Shown: positions 1-10,095 of the stretch, piece by piece
How the letters are laid out: each line of letters begins with the position of its first letter
Position numbering within the stretch: position 1 is the stretch's first letter
Source: Actinomadura soli
GTDB taxonomy: Bacteria; Actinomycetota; Actinomycetes; Streptosporangiales; Streptosporangiaceae
Assembly (NCBI RefSeq): GCF_005889715.1
Contig: NZ_VCKW01000006.1
Location: 1-64,000 of the forward strand
Direction of reading: 5' to 3'
DNA length: 64,000 bases
Notes under the pieces: model-generated
Seen by the model: only the letters and a program-made list of their open reading frames with translations
The model's database searches: none
Told to the model about the DNA's origin: nothing
Made by a program: the position numbers and the translations under genes

Positions 1-131
1 GTCTGGGAGGGTGGGCAAAGCCACGTCCACGTTGCCGCGGAGCAGGTCGGCTTTGGGGCGATTCCTGGCTACGCTGGCGCAGTGAGCGGCGCCACAACGA
101 GGTGGCGAAGTGTCTCTAGGGGAGTTAGTCG

Positions 132-3100
132 ATGAGCGGCATGCTCGATCAAGCGAAGGACGACCTGCTCCGGCGGGCGGCTGAGACGTGCGCGCAGCGT
201 CCAGGGGCGCGCGGCGGTGACACGGAGGAGGCCTTCGCCTACCTCCGGCTGTACTACCGGCACGTCGCTCGCGAGGACCTGCTGGATCGGGATCCGGCCG
301 ACATCTGCGGCCCCGCGATGGCGCACCGCGCGCTCGGCGAGGAGCGGCCCCAGGGACGCGCGAAGGTGCGCGTCTTCACGCCGTCGCTGGAGGAGTACGG
401 CTGGGACCCGGGCCACACGATCGTGCAGGTCGTCACCGACGACATGCCGTTCCTGGTCGACTCGGTCACGATGGAGCTGACCCGGCACCAGCTCGCCACG
501 CACCTGATCGTCCACCCGCTGCTGGGCGTGGACCGCGACGTCGCGGGCCACCTGAAGGCGTTCCGCGGCAAGCTCGACAGCGACGACGACGTCGACGAGT
601 CGTGGATGCACATCGAAGTGGACCGTACCAGCGACCGGTCCGTCCTGGACGAACTGGAGAAGGACCTGCTCCGCGTCCTCGGGGACGTCCGCGTCGCCGT
701 CGAGGACGAGCCGAAGATGCGGGCCCGCGCCGGTGAGATCGCCGCCGCGATCCAGGAGACCGCGCCGCCGCTGCCGGACAAGGAGCTCGCCGAGGGCATC
801 GAGCTGCTCGACTGGCTGGCGAACGGGCACTTCACCTTCCTCGGCTACCGCGACTACACGCTCACCGAGAGCGGCACCGCGCTCAAGCCCGAGCCGGGCA
901 CCGGCCTCGGCATCCTGCGCAGCGACAAGCAGGAGTCCGACAGCTTCGCGGCGCTGCCGCCCGAGGTCCGAGAGAAGGCGACGGAGAAGCGCCTGCTGGT
1001 GCTCACCAAGGCGAACTCGCGCTCCACCGTCCACCGCCCGCTCTACCTCGACTACATCGGCGTCAAGAAGTTCGACGAGTCCGGCGCGGTCATCGGCGAG
1101 CGCCGCTTCCTCGGCCTGTTCACGCACGTCGCCTACAGCGAGTCGCTGTCGCACATCCCCGTCCTCAAGCGGAAGCTGGAGGAGGTGCTTGAGCTCGCCG
1201 GTTTCACCGCCGACAGCTACGACGGCCAGGACCTCATCGAGATACTGGAGAGCTACCCGCGCGACGAGCTGTTCCAGATCTCCGTCGACGACCTGCTGCC
1301 GATCTCGCTCGGCGTGCTGCGGCTGCGCGAGCGCCGCCAGCTGAAGCTGTTCCTGCGCAAGGACCTGTACGGCCGCTACATGTCCTGCATGGTGTACCTG
1401 CCGCGCGACCGCTACACCACCAAGGTCCGGCTCCGCGTCCAGGACCTGCTGAAGGACGCGTTCGACGGCGTCAGCGTCGACTACAGCGCCAACGTGACCG
1501 AGTCGATGCTGGCGCGGCTGCACGTGGTGGTCCGCGGCGAGCGCGGCCGTCCGCTGCCCGATGTCGACGTGCCCGAGCTGGAGGCGCGGCTCGCCGCCGC
1601 CATCCGCTCCTGGGAGGACGACCTCGGCGACGCGATCGTCGAGCAGTGCGGCGAGGAGCGCGCCCGGACCCTCGTCCGCCGGTTCGGGGACGCCTTCCCC
1701 GAGGGCTACAAGGCCGACTTCCCCGCCCGCACCGCCGTCGCCGACCTGCGCCGCCTGGACGACCTGAAGGACGGCGTCGCCGACACGTCCATCAACCTGT
1801 ACGAGCCGTACAGCGCCGAGCCGGGCGAGCGCCGCTTCAAGATCTACCGGCTGGGCGACCCGATCTCGCTGTCGCGGGTGCTGCCGCTGCTGCAGAACAT
1901 GGGTGTCGAGGTGATCGACGAGCGGCCGTACGAGATCAGGACCTCCGACGGGCACCGGTTCTGGATCTACGACCTGGGGCTGCGGTACGAGCCGCCCGCC
2001 GGCGTCGCCGAGGAGTCCATCAAGGGCCCGTTCCAGGACGCGTTCACCCGGCTGTGGCGCGGCGAGATCGAGAACGACGGGTTCAACGCGCTCGTCCTGC
2101 ACGTCGGGCTGAACTGGTGGCAGGCGATGATCCTGCGCGCCTACGCGCTCTACCTGCGGCAGACGGGCACGACGTTCTCCAAGCGCTACATCGAGCAGGT
2201 GCTGCTGCGGAACGCGTCCATCACGCGGCTGATCGTCCGGCTGTGGGAGAGCCGCCTCGACCCGACGCTGCAGGGCGGCGAGCAGGAGCGCAGCGCGGGC
2301 ATCACCGAGGAGCTCCAGGGCAAGCTGGACGACGTCGCCAGCCTCGACGAGGACCGCATCCTCCGCGCCTACCTCGCGCTCGTCCAGGCGACCCTGCGCA
2401 CCAACCACTACCGGCGCAAACCGTACCTGTCGATGAAGTTCGACCCGCACGCCATCCCCGACCTGCCCGAGCCCCGTCCCACGTACGAGGTCTTCGTGTA
2501 CTCGCCGAAGGTCGAGGGCGTGCACCTGCGGTTCGGGACGGTGGCGCGCGGCGGGCTCCGTTGGTCCGACCGCCGCGAGGACTTCCGCACCGAGATCCTC
2601 GGGCTGGTCAAGGCGCAGGCCGTGAAGAACACGGTGATCGTCCCGGCGGGCGCGAAGGGCGGGTTCGTCGGCAAGCAGCTGCCCGACCCGTCCGCCGACC
2701 GGGAGGCGTGGCAGCAGGCCGGAATCGCCTGCTACAAGGACTTCATCTCCGGCCTGCTCGACCTCACCGACAACCTCGTGGACGGCAAGGTCGTCCCGCC
2801 GCCGAACGTCGTCCGGCACGACGGCGACGACACCTACCTGGTCGTCGCCGCCGACAAGGGCACCGCGACGTTCTCCGACCTCGCCAACGGCGTCGCCGCC
2901 GAGTACGGCTTCTGGCTCGGTGACGCGTTCGCGTCCGGCGGCTCGGTCGGCTACGACCACAAGGGCATGGGCATCACCGCCCGCGGCGCCTGGGAGTCGG
3001 TGAAGTACCACTTCCGCTCCCTGGGCACGGACGTCCAGAACGAGGACTTCACCGCCGTCGGCATCGGCGACATGTCAGGCGACGTGTTCGGCAACGGCAT

Positions 3101-4973
3101 GCTCCTCTCCGAGCACACCCGCCTCGTCGCCGCGTTCGACCACCGGCACATCTTCATCGACCCCCAGCCGGACGCCGCTACCTCGTTCGCCGAGCGCCGC
3201 CGGCTGTTCGACCTGCCGCGCAGCAGCTGGGCCGACTACGACGCCGCGCTGATCTCCAAGGGCGGCGGCGTGTACCCCCGCACCGCCAAGTCGATCGCGC
3301 TGACCCCGCAGACGCGGGCCGCGCTCGGCATCGAGGACGGCGTGAAGGCGCTCGCCCCGTTCGAGCTGATCAGGAGCATCCTGAAGGCGCCGGTCGACCT
3401 GCTGTGGAACGGCGGCATCGGCACCTACGTGAAGTCGTCCATCGAGAACAACGCCGACGTCGGCGACAAGGCCAACGACCCGGTCCGGATCGACGGCTCC
3501 GAGCTGCGCTGCCGCGTCGTCGGCGAGGGCGGCAACCTCGGCGTCACCCAGCTCGGCCGGATCGAGTTCGCCCGGACCGGCGGCCTCATCAACACCGACT
3601 TCATCGACAACTCGGCCGGCGTCGACACCTCCGACCACGAGGTCAACATCAAGATCCTGCTCGACCAGGTCGTCCGGGACGGCGAGCTGACCGGCAAGCA
3701 GCGCGACGGCCTGCTGTACGAGATGACCGACGAGGTCGGACGGCTCGTCCTGCGCGACAACTACGCGCAGAACGTCGTCCTCGCCGGCGCCCGCGCCCAG
3801 GCACCGGCGATGCTCCACATCCACGCCCGCTACCTGCGCAAACTCGAACGCGAGGGCCGTCTCCTGCGGCGCATCGAGTTCCTCCCGGACGACAAGGCCC
3901 TGGCCGAGCGCAGGCAGGCGGGCCTCGGGCTCACCAGCCCCGAGTTCTCCGTCCTGCTCGCCTACGCCAAGCTCGCCCTCGACCACGACCTCGTCGCGTC
4001 CGACCTGGCCGACGACCCGTATCTGGAGTCGTGGCTGGTCGACTACTTCCCGACCCCGCTGCGCGAGCGGTTCCGCCCCTACATGGACCGGCACCCGCTG
4101 CGCCGCGAGATCATCACCACGGCCGTGGTGAACGACCTGGTCAACGCGAGCGGCTCCACGTTCGTGTTCCGGATGAACGAGGAGACGGGGGCGTCGTCGT
4201 CCGACATCGCCCGCGCCTACCTCGTCGCCCGCGACGTGTTCGAGATGCCGAAGTTCTGGCGGTCGGTGGAGTCGCTGTCCCACGAGATCGACGAGTCCAC
4301 CCAGATCGCGATGCTGCTGGAGGCCCGGAAGCTGACCGAGCGCGGCGCCCGCTGGCTGCTGCACAACCGGCGGCCGCCGTTCGACATCCGCGAGACGATC
4401 GACTTCTTCGCCGGGAGCGCGGCCGCGCTGAGCACCCACCTGTCGAAGCTCCTCGTGGGGCTGGACCTCGCCGCGTTCGAGCAGCGCCGCGACGGCTTCG
4501 CCCAGCGCGGCGTCCCGGACGGGCTGGCCGAGCGCTGCGCGACGTTCGTCCCCGCCTTCTCCACCTTCGACCTCGTCGGCATCGCGCACGACACGGGCCG
4601 CCCGGTGGAGGAGGTCGCGGAGGCGTACTTCGACCTGGCCGACCGCCTCCAGCTGTCCCGGCTCCGCGAACGCATCATCGCGCTGCCCCGCGACGACAAG
4701 TGGCGCTCGATGGCCCGCTCCGCCCTCCGTGACGACCTGTACACCGCGCACGCGGCCCTGACCAGGGACGTCCTCGTCACCAGCGAGCCGGGCGGACACC
4801 CGGAGGAGCGCATGGTCCACTGGGCGGAGAAGAACAAGCCGGCCGTCCAGCGCGCCCAGCAGACCCTCAGCGAGATCTGGGAAAGCGACAGCTTCGACCT
4901 GGCGACCCTCTCCGTGGCCCTGGGCGCCATCCGCACCCTGGTCACCGCCAGCTCGCTTCCATCCGCCGAATAG
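132..4973 (+). CDS. gdh: NAD-specific glutamate dehydrogenase, large (about 180 kDa) class
   Basis: This cytoplasmic enzyme oxidatively deaminates L-glutamate to 2-oxoglutarate and ammonium with NAD+. The 1613-residue product has the length of the large bacterial NAD-GDH class (about 1600 residues) rather than the 450-residue class. The long N-terminal half carries the regulatory ACT-like region. The catalytic region begins near residue 800 with GLRWSDRREDFRTEILGL, followed by the lysine-rich stretch KAQAVKNTVIVPAGAKGG around residues 825-845. The nucleotide-binding part includes GIGDMSGDVFGNGMLLS near residue 980. The ATG follows a GGGGAG ribosome site about 8 bases upstream. It is a monocistronic plus-strand gene ending just before a hairpin shared with the convergent lipoprotein gene. 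Family assignment is secure; allosteric control is not visible from sequence. Confidence 0.96.
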   Translation: MSGMLDQAKDDLLRRAAETCAQRPGARGGDTEEAFAYLRLYYRHVAREDLLDRDPADICGPAMAHRALGEERPQGRAKVRVFTPSLEEYGWDPGHTIVQVVTDDMPFLVDSVTMELTRHQLATHLIVHPLLGVDRDVAGHLKAFRGKLDSDDDVDESWMHIEVDRTSDRSVLDELEKDLLRVLGDVRVAVEDEPKMRARAGEIAAAIQETAPPLPDKELAEGIELLDWLANGHFTFLGYRDYTLTESGTALKPEPGTGLGILRSDKQESDSFAALPPEVREKATEKRLLVLTKANSRSTVHRPLYLDYIGVKKFDESGAVIGERRFLGLFTHVAYSESLSHIPVLKRKLEEVLELAGFTADSYDGQDLIEILESYPRDELFQISVDDLLPISLGVLRLRERRQLKLFLRKDLYGRYMSCMVYLPRDRYTTKVRLRVQDLLKDAFDGVSVDYSANVTESMLARLHVVVRGERGRPLPDVDVPELEARLAAAIRSWEDDLGDAIVEQCGEERARTLVRRFGDAFPEGYKADFPARTAVADLRRLDDLKDGVADTSINLYEPYSAEPGERRFKIYRLGDPISLSRVLPLLQNMGVEVIDERPYEIRTSDGHRFWIYDLGLRYEPPAGVAEESIKGPFQDAFTRLWRGEIENDGFNALVLHVGLNWWQAMILRAYALYLRQTGTTFSKRYIEQVLLRNASITRLIVRLWESRLDPTLQGGEQERSAGITEELQGKLDDVASLDEDRILRAYLALVQATLRTNHYRRKPYLSMKFDPHAIPDLPEPRPTYEVFVYSPKVEGVHLRFGTVARGGLRWSDRREDFRTEILGLVKAQAVKNTVIVPAGAKGGFVGKQLPDPSADREAWQQAGIACYKDFISGLLDLTDNLVDGKVVPPPNVVRHDGDDTYLVVAADKGTATFSDLANGVAAEYGFWLGDAFASGGSVGYDHKGMGITARGAWESVKYHFRSLGTDVQNEDFTAVGIGDMSGDVFGNGMLLSEHTRLVAAFDHRHIFIDPQPDAATSFAERRRLFDLPRSSWADYDAALISKGGGVYPRTAKSIALTPQTRAALGIEDGVKALAPFELIRSILKAPVDLLWNGGIGTYVKSSIENNADVGDKANDPVRIDGSELRCRVVGEGGNLGVTQLGRIEFARTGGLINTDFIDNSAGVDTSDHEVNIKILLDQVVRDGELTGKQRDGLLYEMTDEVGRLVLRDNYAQNVVLAGARAQAPAMLHIHARYLRKLEREGRLLRRIEFLPDDKALAERRQAGLGLTSPEFSVLLAYAKLALDHDLVASDLADDPYLESWLVDYFPTPLRERFRPYMDRHPLRREIITTAVVNDLVNASGSTFVFRMNEETGASSSDIARAYLVARDVFEMPKFWRSVESLSHEIDESTQIAMLLEARKLTERGARWLLHNRRPPFDIRETIDFFAGSAAALSTHLSKLLVGLDLAAFEQRRDGFAQRGVPDGLAERCATFVPAFSTFDLVGIAHDTGRPVEEVAEAYFDLADRLQLSRLRERIIALPRDDKWRSMARSALRDDLYTAHAALTRDVLVTSEPGGHPEERMVHWAEKNKPAVQRAQQTLSEIWESDSFDLATLSVALGAIRTLVTASSLPSAE

Positions 4974-4984
4974 GCACCGCCGGA

Positions 4985-5033
4985 TGCCGGGCTGGTTCCG
5001 CTGCAGCGGTCAGAAGCGCGGGACCGCCCGGCA
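4985..5033. terminator. Hairpin between convergent gdh and lipoprotein genes
   Basis: TGCCGGGC at 4985-4992 pairs perfectly with GCCCGGCA at 5026-5033, and inner bases extend the stem imperfectly. It sits in the 71-base gap between two convergent stop codons, so it could end transcription from both sides. There is no U-tract, which is common for actinomycete terminators. Confidence 0.5.
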
Positions 5034-5044
5034 CCCGACGGAGA

Positions 5045-6037
5045 TCAGGTGCCGTGCGCGATGACGGCTTTGCGGTACATCCCGGTGACCGTGGCGCGGC
5101 CCTTCGGCGGGACGGCGGCCAGGTACTGCACGAGGACGGTCGTGTCCATGCGTGTCCGGGCGGCCTTGACCGGGGCGAGACCGAGAAGGTCTCCGCCTAC
5201 GGCCAACTGTCCCCGCTTGGACGAGGAGTACGCCTCGTTCTGCTTGAGGACGTACCAGACCAGGGCCCCCCGGTCCTTGGTGCGGAGCGCGAACACCCGG
5301 TACCTGGTGGGGGAGAAGCGGGACGAGAGCGTGACGCCTCGTCCGGCCAGGGTCTGCTCGCCCTGCTTCAGCGCCTTGTACGTCTCGCTGGTCTGCGCCC
5401 CGTCCGCGAGGAGGGACGCCTTCGACGCGCCGGGCCCGTCGGTGAGGAGCGCGGCGTGCGCCTCGGGCAGCTTGCCGGGCGCGGTGGCGAGGCCGTTCTT
5501 CTCGTCCGGCTCGACCGGGGTGGCGTAGCCGTCCGGGTCGAGGGCGACGGTGCTGAGCGCGTCGCTGGTGGGGTAGGGGTTGGCGGTCAGCAGCCAGGGC
5601 GCCCCAGGCTTGGCCTGCGTGAACAGCAGCGCGTGCCGCATCGAGCGCTTCCCCTGCCCGGTGACGGCGCCGGCCGCGAACCAGTGCGGGTATCCGCTCA
5701 CCCGCGGGATGTAGAACGTCGTGTTCGAGAACTTCACTTCGGGCGGCGGCCGCTTGATGACGCGGCGGAGCTTGAGTGACGCGTCGTCCATGGACAGCTG
5801 CGGGTCTGCCTCGATGCCGGCCAGGGCCCCGCGGTTGAGCTTGCGCCTGACCCGGTTGGCCCCGTCGGCGTAGGAGTCGAGGATCCGCTGGGCCTGCGCC
5901 TTGTCGAGCGCCGGCGCGGCCGCGCGTCTCTCCGCCTCGGCCGACGATGGCGAGCCTTCCGAGCAGCCGGTGCCCATGGCGGCCGTGAGCAGGCAGGACG
6001 TGAAGAGTGAAGCGACGGTGATGGTGCGTGCGGGCAT
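5045..6037 (-). CDS. Secreted lipoprotein of unknown function (paralogue of 7483-8538)
   Basis: The 330-residue product starts at an ATG (6037) giving a lipoprotein signal peptide: MPARTITVASLFTSCLLTAA followed by MGTGC, with the Cys as lipobox. A longer in-frame start at 6109 would put 24 residues before the signal, so the internal ATG is preferred. The mature part has a segment like that of the other lipoprotein 1.4 kb away: an aromatic GYPHWF motif, then DPDGYATP, then a C-terminal FALRTKDRGALVWYVL strand. No catalytic motif is recognised. It lies downstream of prfB on the same strand after a 133-base gap with its own inverted repeat, so it is probably transcribed separately. Export and lipid anchoring are supported by sequence; function is unknown. 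Confidence 0.8.
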   Translation of the reverse strand: MPARTITVASLFTSCLLTAAMGTGCSEGSPSSAEAERRAAAPALDKAQAQRILDSYADGANRVRRKLNRGALAGIEADPQLSMDDASLKLRRVIKRPPPEVKFSNTTFYIPRVSGYPHWFAAGAVTGQGKRSMRHALLFTQAKPGAPWLLTANPYPTSDALSTVALDPDGYATPVEPDEKNGLATAPGKLPEAHAALLTDGPGASKASLLADGAQTSETYKALKQGEQTLAGRGVTLSSRFSPTRYRVFALRTKDRGALVWYVLKQNEAYSSSKRGQLAVGGDLLGLAPVKAARTRMDTTVLVQYLAAVPPKGRATVTGMYRKAVIAHGT

Positions 6038-6089
6038 TGCGAAAGCCCCCCGAAGTGGCGACGGAGATCCGGACCGCACGCCATCCTCG

Positions 6090-6113
6090 CAGAGTGACCA
6101 CACAGTCACTCTG
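6090..6113. promoter_or_regulatory. Perfect 9-bp inverted repeat upstream of lipoprotein gene
   Basis: CAGAGTGAC at 6090-6098 is separated by 6 bases from its exact reverse complement GTCACTCTG at 6105-6113. It lies 53 bases upstream of the lipoprotein ATG and 57 bases beyond the prfB stop on the same strand. An operator for the lipoprotein gene or a short terminator for prfB are both possible. Confidence 0.45.
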
Positions 6114-6170
6114 TGAACACGAAACCTCGCCGCGCAAAACTTTCCGGTGGGCGGGCGAAGGACGCCCAGG

Positions 6171-7286
6171 TCAGGCGGTCTGCTGCTCCTGCTGCCGGAG
6201 CCAGCGGATCTCGGCCTCGATGAACTCGTCGATGTCGCCGTCCAGCACCGCCGAGGGGTTGCCGACCTCGATGCCGGTGCGCAGGTCCTTCACGATCTGG
6301 TACGGGTGCAGCACGTAGTTGCGGATCTGCGTGCCCCAGCTGCTGGTGCCCTCGCCGCGCAGCGCGGACATCTTGTCCGCCTCCTCCTGCCGCTTGCGCT
6401 CCAGGAGCTTGGCCTGCAGGACGTTCATCGCCGTGGCCTTGTTCTGGATCTGGCTGCGCTCGTTCTGGCAGGACACGACGATGCCGGACGGGATGTGCGT
6501 GATCCGCACGGCCGAGTCGGTGGTGTTGACTCCCTGGCCGCCGGGCCCGGACGACCGGTACACGTCGATGCGCAGGTCGTTCTCGTCGATGTCGACGTGG
6601 TCGCTCTGCTCGACCACCGGGACGACGTCCAGGCCCGCGAACGACGTCTGGCGGCGGCCCTGGTTGTCGAACGGGGAGATCCGGACGAGCCGGTGCGTGC
6701 CGTGCTCGCCGCGCAGCGTCCCGTAGGCGTAGGGCGCCTTGACCGTGAACGTCGTCGACTTGATCCCCGCCTCTTCGGCGAAGGACGTCTCGTAGATCTC
6801 GGTCGGGTAGTTGTGCCGCTCCGCCCAGCGCAGGTACATGCGCTGGAGCTGCTCGGCCCAGTCGGCCGCGTCGACCCCGCCGGCCTGGGCGTTGATCGTG
6901 ACGAGCGCCTCCCGCGCGTCGTACTCGCCCGACATGAGGGTGCGGACCTCGAGCTGCTGGACCGCCTTGTGCAGCCCCGCGAGCTCATCGTCGGCCTCCG
7001 TGCGGGTGTCGGCGTCGTCCATCTCCTGGGCGAGCTCGTACAGCGTCACGGTGTCGTCCAGCCGCTGCCGCAGGCCCTCGACCTTGCCCAGCTCGCTCTC
7101 CAGGTACGACAGGCGGCGCGTCACCGTCTGGGCGCGCTCCTGGTCGTTCCACAGGTCGGGGTCGGCCGACTGCTCGCGCAGCTCGGCGATGTCGCGCCGC
7201 ATGCCGTCGAGGTCCAGCACCTGCTCGATGCCGGTGAGGGTCGAGCCGAGCTCCTTGAGCTGCTCTTCGGGTTCGATGGCTGCCAC
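6171..7286 (-). CDS. prfB: Peptide chain release factor 2
   Basis: RF2 recognises UGA and UAA stop codons in the ribosome and triggers peptide release. The 371-residue protein has the usual length. The SPF tripeptide used for stop-codon recognition is present in [15 protein letters not shown], and the peptidyl-transferase GGQ loop is present in [20 protein letters not shown]. The GTG at 7286 ([14 protein letters not shown]) was chosen because family members begin here; the upstream in-frame extension is arginine- and proline-rich and non-conserved in character. The reading frame is continuous, so the autoregulatory in-frame UGA +1 frameshift of E. coli prfB is absent, as in many actinobacteria. 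The gene is divergent from the lipoprotein at 7483. Confidence 0.96.
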   Translation of the reverse strand: MAAIEPEEQLKELGSTLTGIEQVLDLDGMRRDIAELREQSADPDLWNDQERAQTVTRRLSYLESELGKVEGLRQRLDDTVTLYELAQEMDDADTRTEADDELAGLHKAVQQLEVRTLMSGEYDAREALVTINAQAGGVDAADWAEQLQRMYLRWAERHNYPTEIYETSFAEEAGIKSTTFTVKAPYAYGTLRGEHGTHRLVRISPFDNQGRRQTSFAGLDVVPVVEQSDHVDIDENDLRIDVYRSSGPGGQGVNTTDSAVRITHIPSGIVVSCQNERSQIQNKATAMNVLQAKLLERKRQEEADKMSALRGEGTSSWGTQIRNYVLHPYQIVKDLRTGIEVGNPSAVLDGDIDEFIEAEIRWLRQQEQQTA

Positions 7287-7482
7287 GCCTTCGAGCTTAT
7301 CGCCGTCCGGGCACCGGTCGGGCGTCCGATGCTCCCCGGCCGGACCTGGGGCGGACGCGGCTCCCTCCTCGGTCATGGCCTGCCCGCCCCGTCCGGCCAA
7401 TATCATGCGGGTGGCAGAATCACGGGCCGAGGAGGCCGGCCGAGGACGGCGGGCCGTGGAGTTCGGTCCGGGGGACGGGTCT

Positions 7483-8538
7483 GTGCACAGGTTCTCGCGG
7501 ATGGTCGCGGCAGCGATGATCGTCGTCATGCCGCTGGCCGCGGGCTGCGCCGAGGGCAAGGCGAAGGCGCGGCCGAGCGCCGCCATGCCCACGACGTCGC
7601 CGCCCGAGCCGGTCCCGCTGACGCCGGAGGCCGCCGGGCGCGCGTTCCGCACCTACGTCACCGACGAGGACGTGGCCAGGGCCGCCGGCGACGAGCGGCT
7701 GGCGCTGTCGTGGACGTCCGACGGCCAGTCCCAGCTCACCGCGGCCGAGTTCCGTAAGGCCGCCTACGACGGCGACCCGGTGCGGCGCTTCGTCTACGGC
7801 GAGCCCAAGCTTTACGTCCCGAAGCTGAAGGACGCCTCCTACCCGCAATGGTTCCTTGTGTCGGTCGACCGTTCCGTCCTGGGGGAGTCCAAGAGCAAGC
7901 GCAGGGCGCTGATGGCGTTCATCCTGCGCGGCCCGTCCGACGACTGGAAACTGACGCTCGCGACCCTTCTGCAGCCGAAGGCGAAGGAACCGGCGGTCTT
8001 GATCGACAAGGACGGTTACGCGACCCCGCTGGGCAGCGACGACACGTCGGTGCTGATCCGTCCCCGCGACGTCGGCGGCATCCAGGCGACGATCGCCGCG
8101 GAGGGCGGACGCAGCGTGGCCGCGAAGGTGATGAAGTCCGGGACCGTCACCACGGGCTTCTACCGGGCGGCGAGGAAGGCCAAGAAGAAGGCCAGGGAGC
8201 AGGACCTCACGCTGCAGGTCGTCTACACGGCGACGCCCTTCCCGTACTTCGGGCTGCGGACGAGGACCGGCGGCGGCCTGATCATCTATTCGCTGTTCCG
8301 CAACACCTCGCTCGTCGCCAAGGACCCGGAGACCCCGAAACCGGAGATCCCGGAGGAGGCGGAGCACCTGCTCGACGGGACCGTCGAGGGCAACGAGGTC
8401 GCCACGACGGCGACCCTGCATTTCGCGGCGTACGACCCCGCGCGGGCCGAGAAGGACGAGCCGCAGGCGAAGGCGCACCTGATCGCCGACGACGGGGCGA
8501 TCTCCAAGGCCGCCACTCCGCCGCTCAAGAAACCCTAG
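7483..8538 (+). CDS. Secreted lipoprotein of unknown function (paralogue of 5045-6037)
   Basis: The 351-residue product starts at GTG 7483, preceded by GGGGGACGGG. An ATG at 7501 is an alternative. The N-terminus is a lipoprotein signal, [16 protein letters not shown], with the Cys in a lipobox. The mature region shares its layout with the lipoprotein at 5045-6037: [10 protein letters not shown] versus [19 protein letters not shown] versus DPDGYATPV, and [18 protein letters not shown] versus FALRTKDRGALVWYVL. The two therefore look like diverged paralogues flanking prfB. No enzymatic motif is seen. It is divergent from prfB across a 196-base intergenic region and convergent with the small gene at 8615. 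Confidence 0.82.
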   Translation: MHRFSRMVAAAMIVVMPLAAGCAEGKAKARPSAAMPTTSPPEPVPLTPEAAGRAFRTYVTDEDVARAAGDERLALSWTSDGQSQLTAAEFRKAAYDGDPVRRFVYGEPKLYVPKLKDASYPQWFLVSVDRSVLGESKSKRRALMAFILRGPSDDWKLTLATLLQPKAKEPAVLIDKDGYATPLGSDDTSVLIRPRDVGGIQATIAAEGGRSVAAKVMKSGTVTTGFYRAARKAKKKAREQDLTLQVVYTATPFPYFGLRTRTGGGLIIYSLFRNTSLVAKDPETPKPEIPEEAEHLLDGTVEGNEVATTATLHFAAYDPARAEKDEPQAKAHLIADDGAISKAATPPLKKP

Positions 8539-8614
8539 GAAGCCGGGGAGCCGAGGGATCTACGGGCGCCGCAGGGGCCGGCCGTGCGGCGGGCTCGCCC
8601 GCTGTGGAGAGGTC

Positions 8615-8800
8615 CTAGCCGTAGACCCGCTGGACGACGAGCGCGACGAAGAGCAGCGCGACGAGCCCCGCCAGGACGAGGGCGGGCGGCACGGCCGGGC
8701 CGTGTCGGTGCAGTTCGGACCGGGCCTCCCGGCAGGTCGCGCAGCGCCCCTCCACCACCGGGTTCGAGCACCGAGCGCAGATCAGATGTTCGCAGCTCAC
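8615..8800 (-). CDS. Small membrane protein with Cys-pair (zinc-ribbon-like) motif
   Basis: The 61-residue product begins at a GTG after a GGGG box. It reads SCEHLICARCSNPVVEG and then RCATCREARSELH. The CxxC pairs separated by about 10 residues resemble a small zinc-binding knuckle. The C-terminus is one hydrophobic segment, PPALVLAGLVALLFVALVVQ, ending in RVYG, so it should be tail-anchored with the Cys motif in the cytoplasm. The frame stays open upstream to 9010, but that part is arginine- and proline-rich. No family name is recognised and zinc binding is an inference. Confidence 0.55.
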   Translation of the reverse strand: MSCEHLICARCSNPVVEGRCATCREARSELHRHGPAVPPALVLAGLVALLFVALVVQRVYG

Positions 8801-9236
8801 GTCGTGACCCCAATCTCCGAGAACGGGACGCCGACCCCGTGGCGGGAAACGTCGGCCTGTCTGGTCTCTGTCGAGCTCGTCGGGTGTCTGTCCACCTATT
8901 AGGTATCTTTCTCCATCATCCAGCCTAGCCGGACTGTATGGTCGTTCCGGCAAGTCCGGGAGCTTGACGGTACGAAACGACCGGACGTCGGGAGATGGTT
9001 CGCATGGCACTGACCGGACGGGAGCGGAATGATCCGGCGATGCGGGCGGCCTTGCGCGTTCGTACCACGTCGAGTGGGACGAGACAGTTGACTCTCCCCT
9101 CTACACTGCTCGAAGGCTCCGCGTCCCACCCGGTCGCGAAGCCGGGCGGCACAGGCCGGAGACCGCGGGCGACCAGCCCGCGGGCCGCGGTCCGGGCCGC
9201 TCCCCAACCCCTAGACTGAACCGCCGTGATGCAGCC
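8801..9236. other. Intergenic region upstream of ftsE
   Basis: No convincing gene is seen in these 436 bases. The stretch should hold the promoters of the small Cys-pair gene (minus) and of ftsE (plus). It contains a GC hairpin at 9163-9183 (CCGCGGGC, 5-base loop, GCCCGCGG) about 50 bases before the ftsE start, which could act as a terminator or leader hairpin. Confidence 0.4.
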
Positions 9237-9926
9237 GTGATCCATTTCGACAACGTCACCAAGGTCTACCCGAGCCAGAACCGGCCCGCCCTGGCGCACG
9301 TGAACGTCGCCATCGAGAAGGGCGAGTTCCTGTTCCTGGTGGGGCCGTCCGGCTCCGGCAAGTCGACCTTCCTGCGCCTCATCCTGAAGGAGGAGCGTCC
9401 TTCCCAGGGTCACGTGCACGTGGCGGGCAAGGACCTGAGCAGGCTGAGCAACTGGAAGGTGCCGCACCTGCGCCGCAGGATCGGCTGCGTCTTCCAGGAC
9501 TTCCGCCTTCTCCCCAACAAGAACGTCTTCGAGAACGTCGCTTTCGCCCTCGAGGTGATCGGCAAACCGCGGCGGTTCATCGGCAAGGTCGTCCCCGAGG
9601 TCGTCGACCTCGTCGGCCTTGAGGGCAAGATGCACCGGATGCCGGACGAGCTGTCCGGCGGCGAGCAGCAGCGCGTCGCCATCGCGCGGGCGTTCGTCAA
9701 CCGGCCGATGATCCTGCTGGCGGACGAGCCGACGGGGAACATCGACCCCGCGACCTCGATCGGCATCATGAAGGTGCTGGACCGTATCAACCGGACCGGC
9801 ACCACCGTCGTGATGGCCACCCACGACGCCGCGATCGTCGACGCGTTCCGCAAGCGCGTCGTCGAGCTGGAGGACGGGCGCGTCGTCCGCGACCAGTCCC
9901 GCGGCGTGTACGGGCAGGCCTACTGA
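9237..9926 (+). CDS. ftsE: Cell division ATP-binding protein FtsE
   Basis: FtsE is the cytoplasmic ATPase of the FtsEX ABC-type complex, which drives conformational change to activate septal peptidoglycan hydrolases rather than moving a substrate. The 229-residue protein has Walker [10 protein letters not shown] at residues 36-44, the ABC signature LSGGEQQR near 140, Walker B ILLADEPT and a switch histidine in MATHDA. The start is GTG. The partner ftsX follows after 169 bases, so the pair may share a transcript but is not overlapped. Confidence 0.97.
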   Translation: MIHFDNVTKVYPSQNRPALAHVNVAIEKGEFLFLVGPSGSGKSTFLRLILKEERPSQGHVHVAGKDLSRLSNWKVPHLRRRIGCVFQDFRLLPNKNVFENVAFALEVIGKPRRFIGKVVPEVVDLVGLEGKMHRMPDELSGGEQQRVAIARAFVNRPMILLADEPTGNIDPATSIGIMKVLDRINRTGTTVVMATHDAAIVDAFRKRVVELEDGRVVRDQSRGVYGQAY

Positions 9927-10095
9927 CCCTCCACGGCAATTCCATCTGAACCATCGATTCCTTCCGGGTCGTACGACACCGAGTACGGCGTCGGGCGCGG
10001 CCCACAGGTGGGAACCGCCCGCATCGGGCCGCGTTCCACGGTACGGAGACGGCCCGGGCTTCCGGCGGGACACAGGCGATCAAGGACAGCGAGGC

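Noticed and set aside
69-3011. Long open frames antisense to gdh, for example 980 codons on the minus strand.
   Set aside because: High GC codon position bias produces long antisense frames; they lack ribosome sites and have repetitive Arg/Val/Leu composition.
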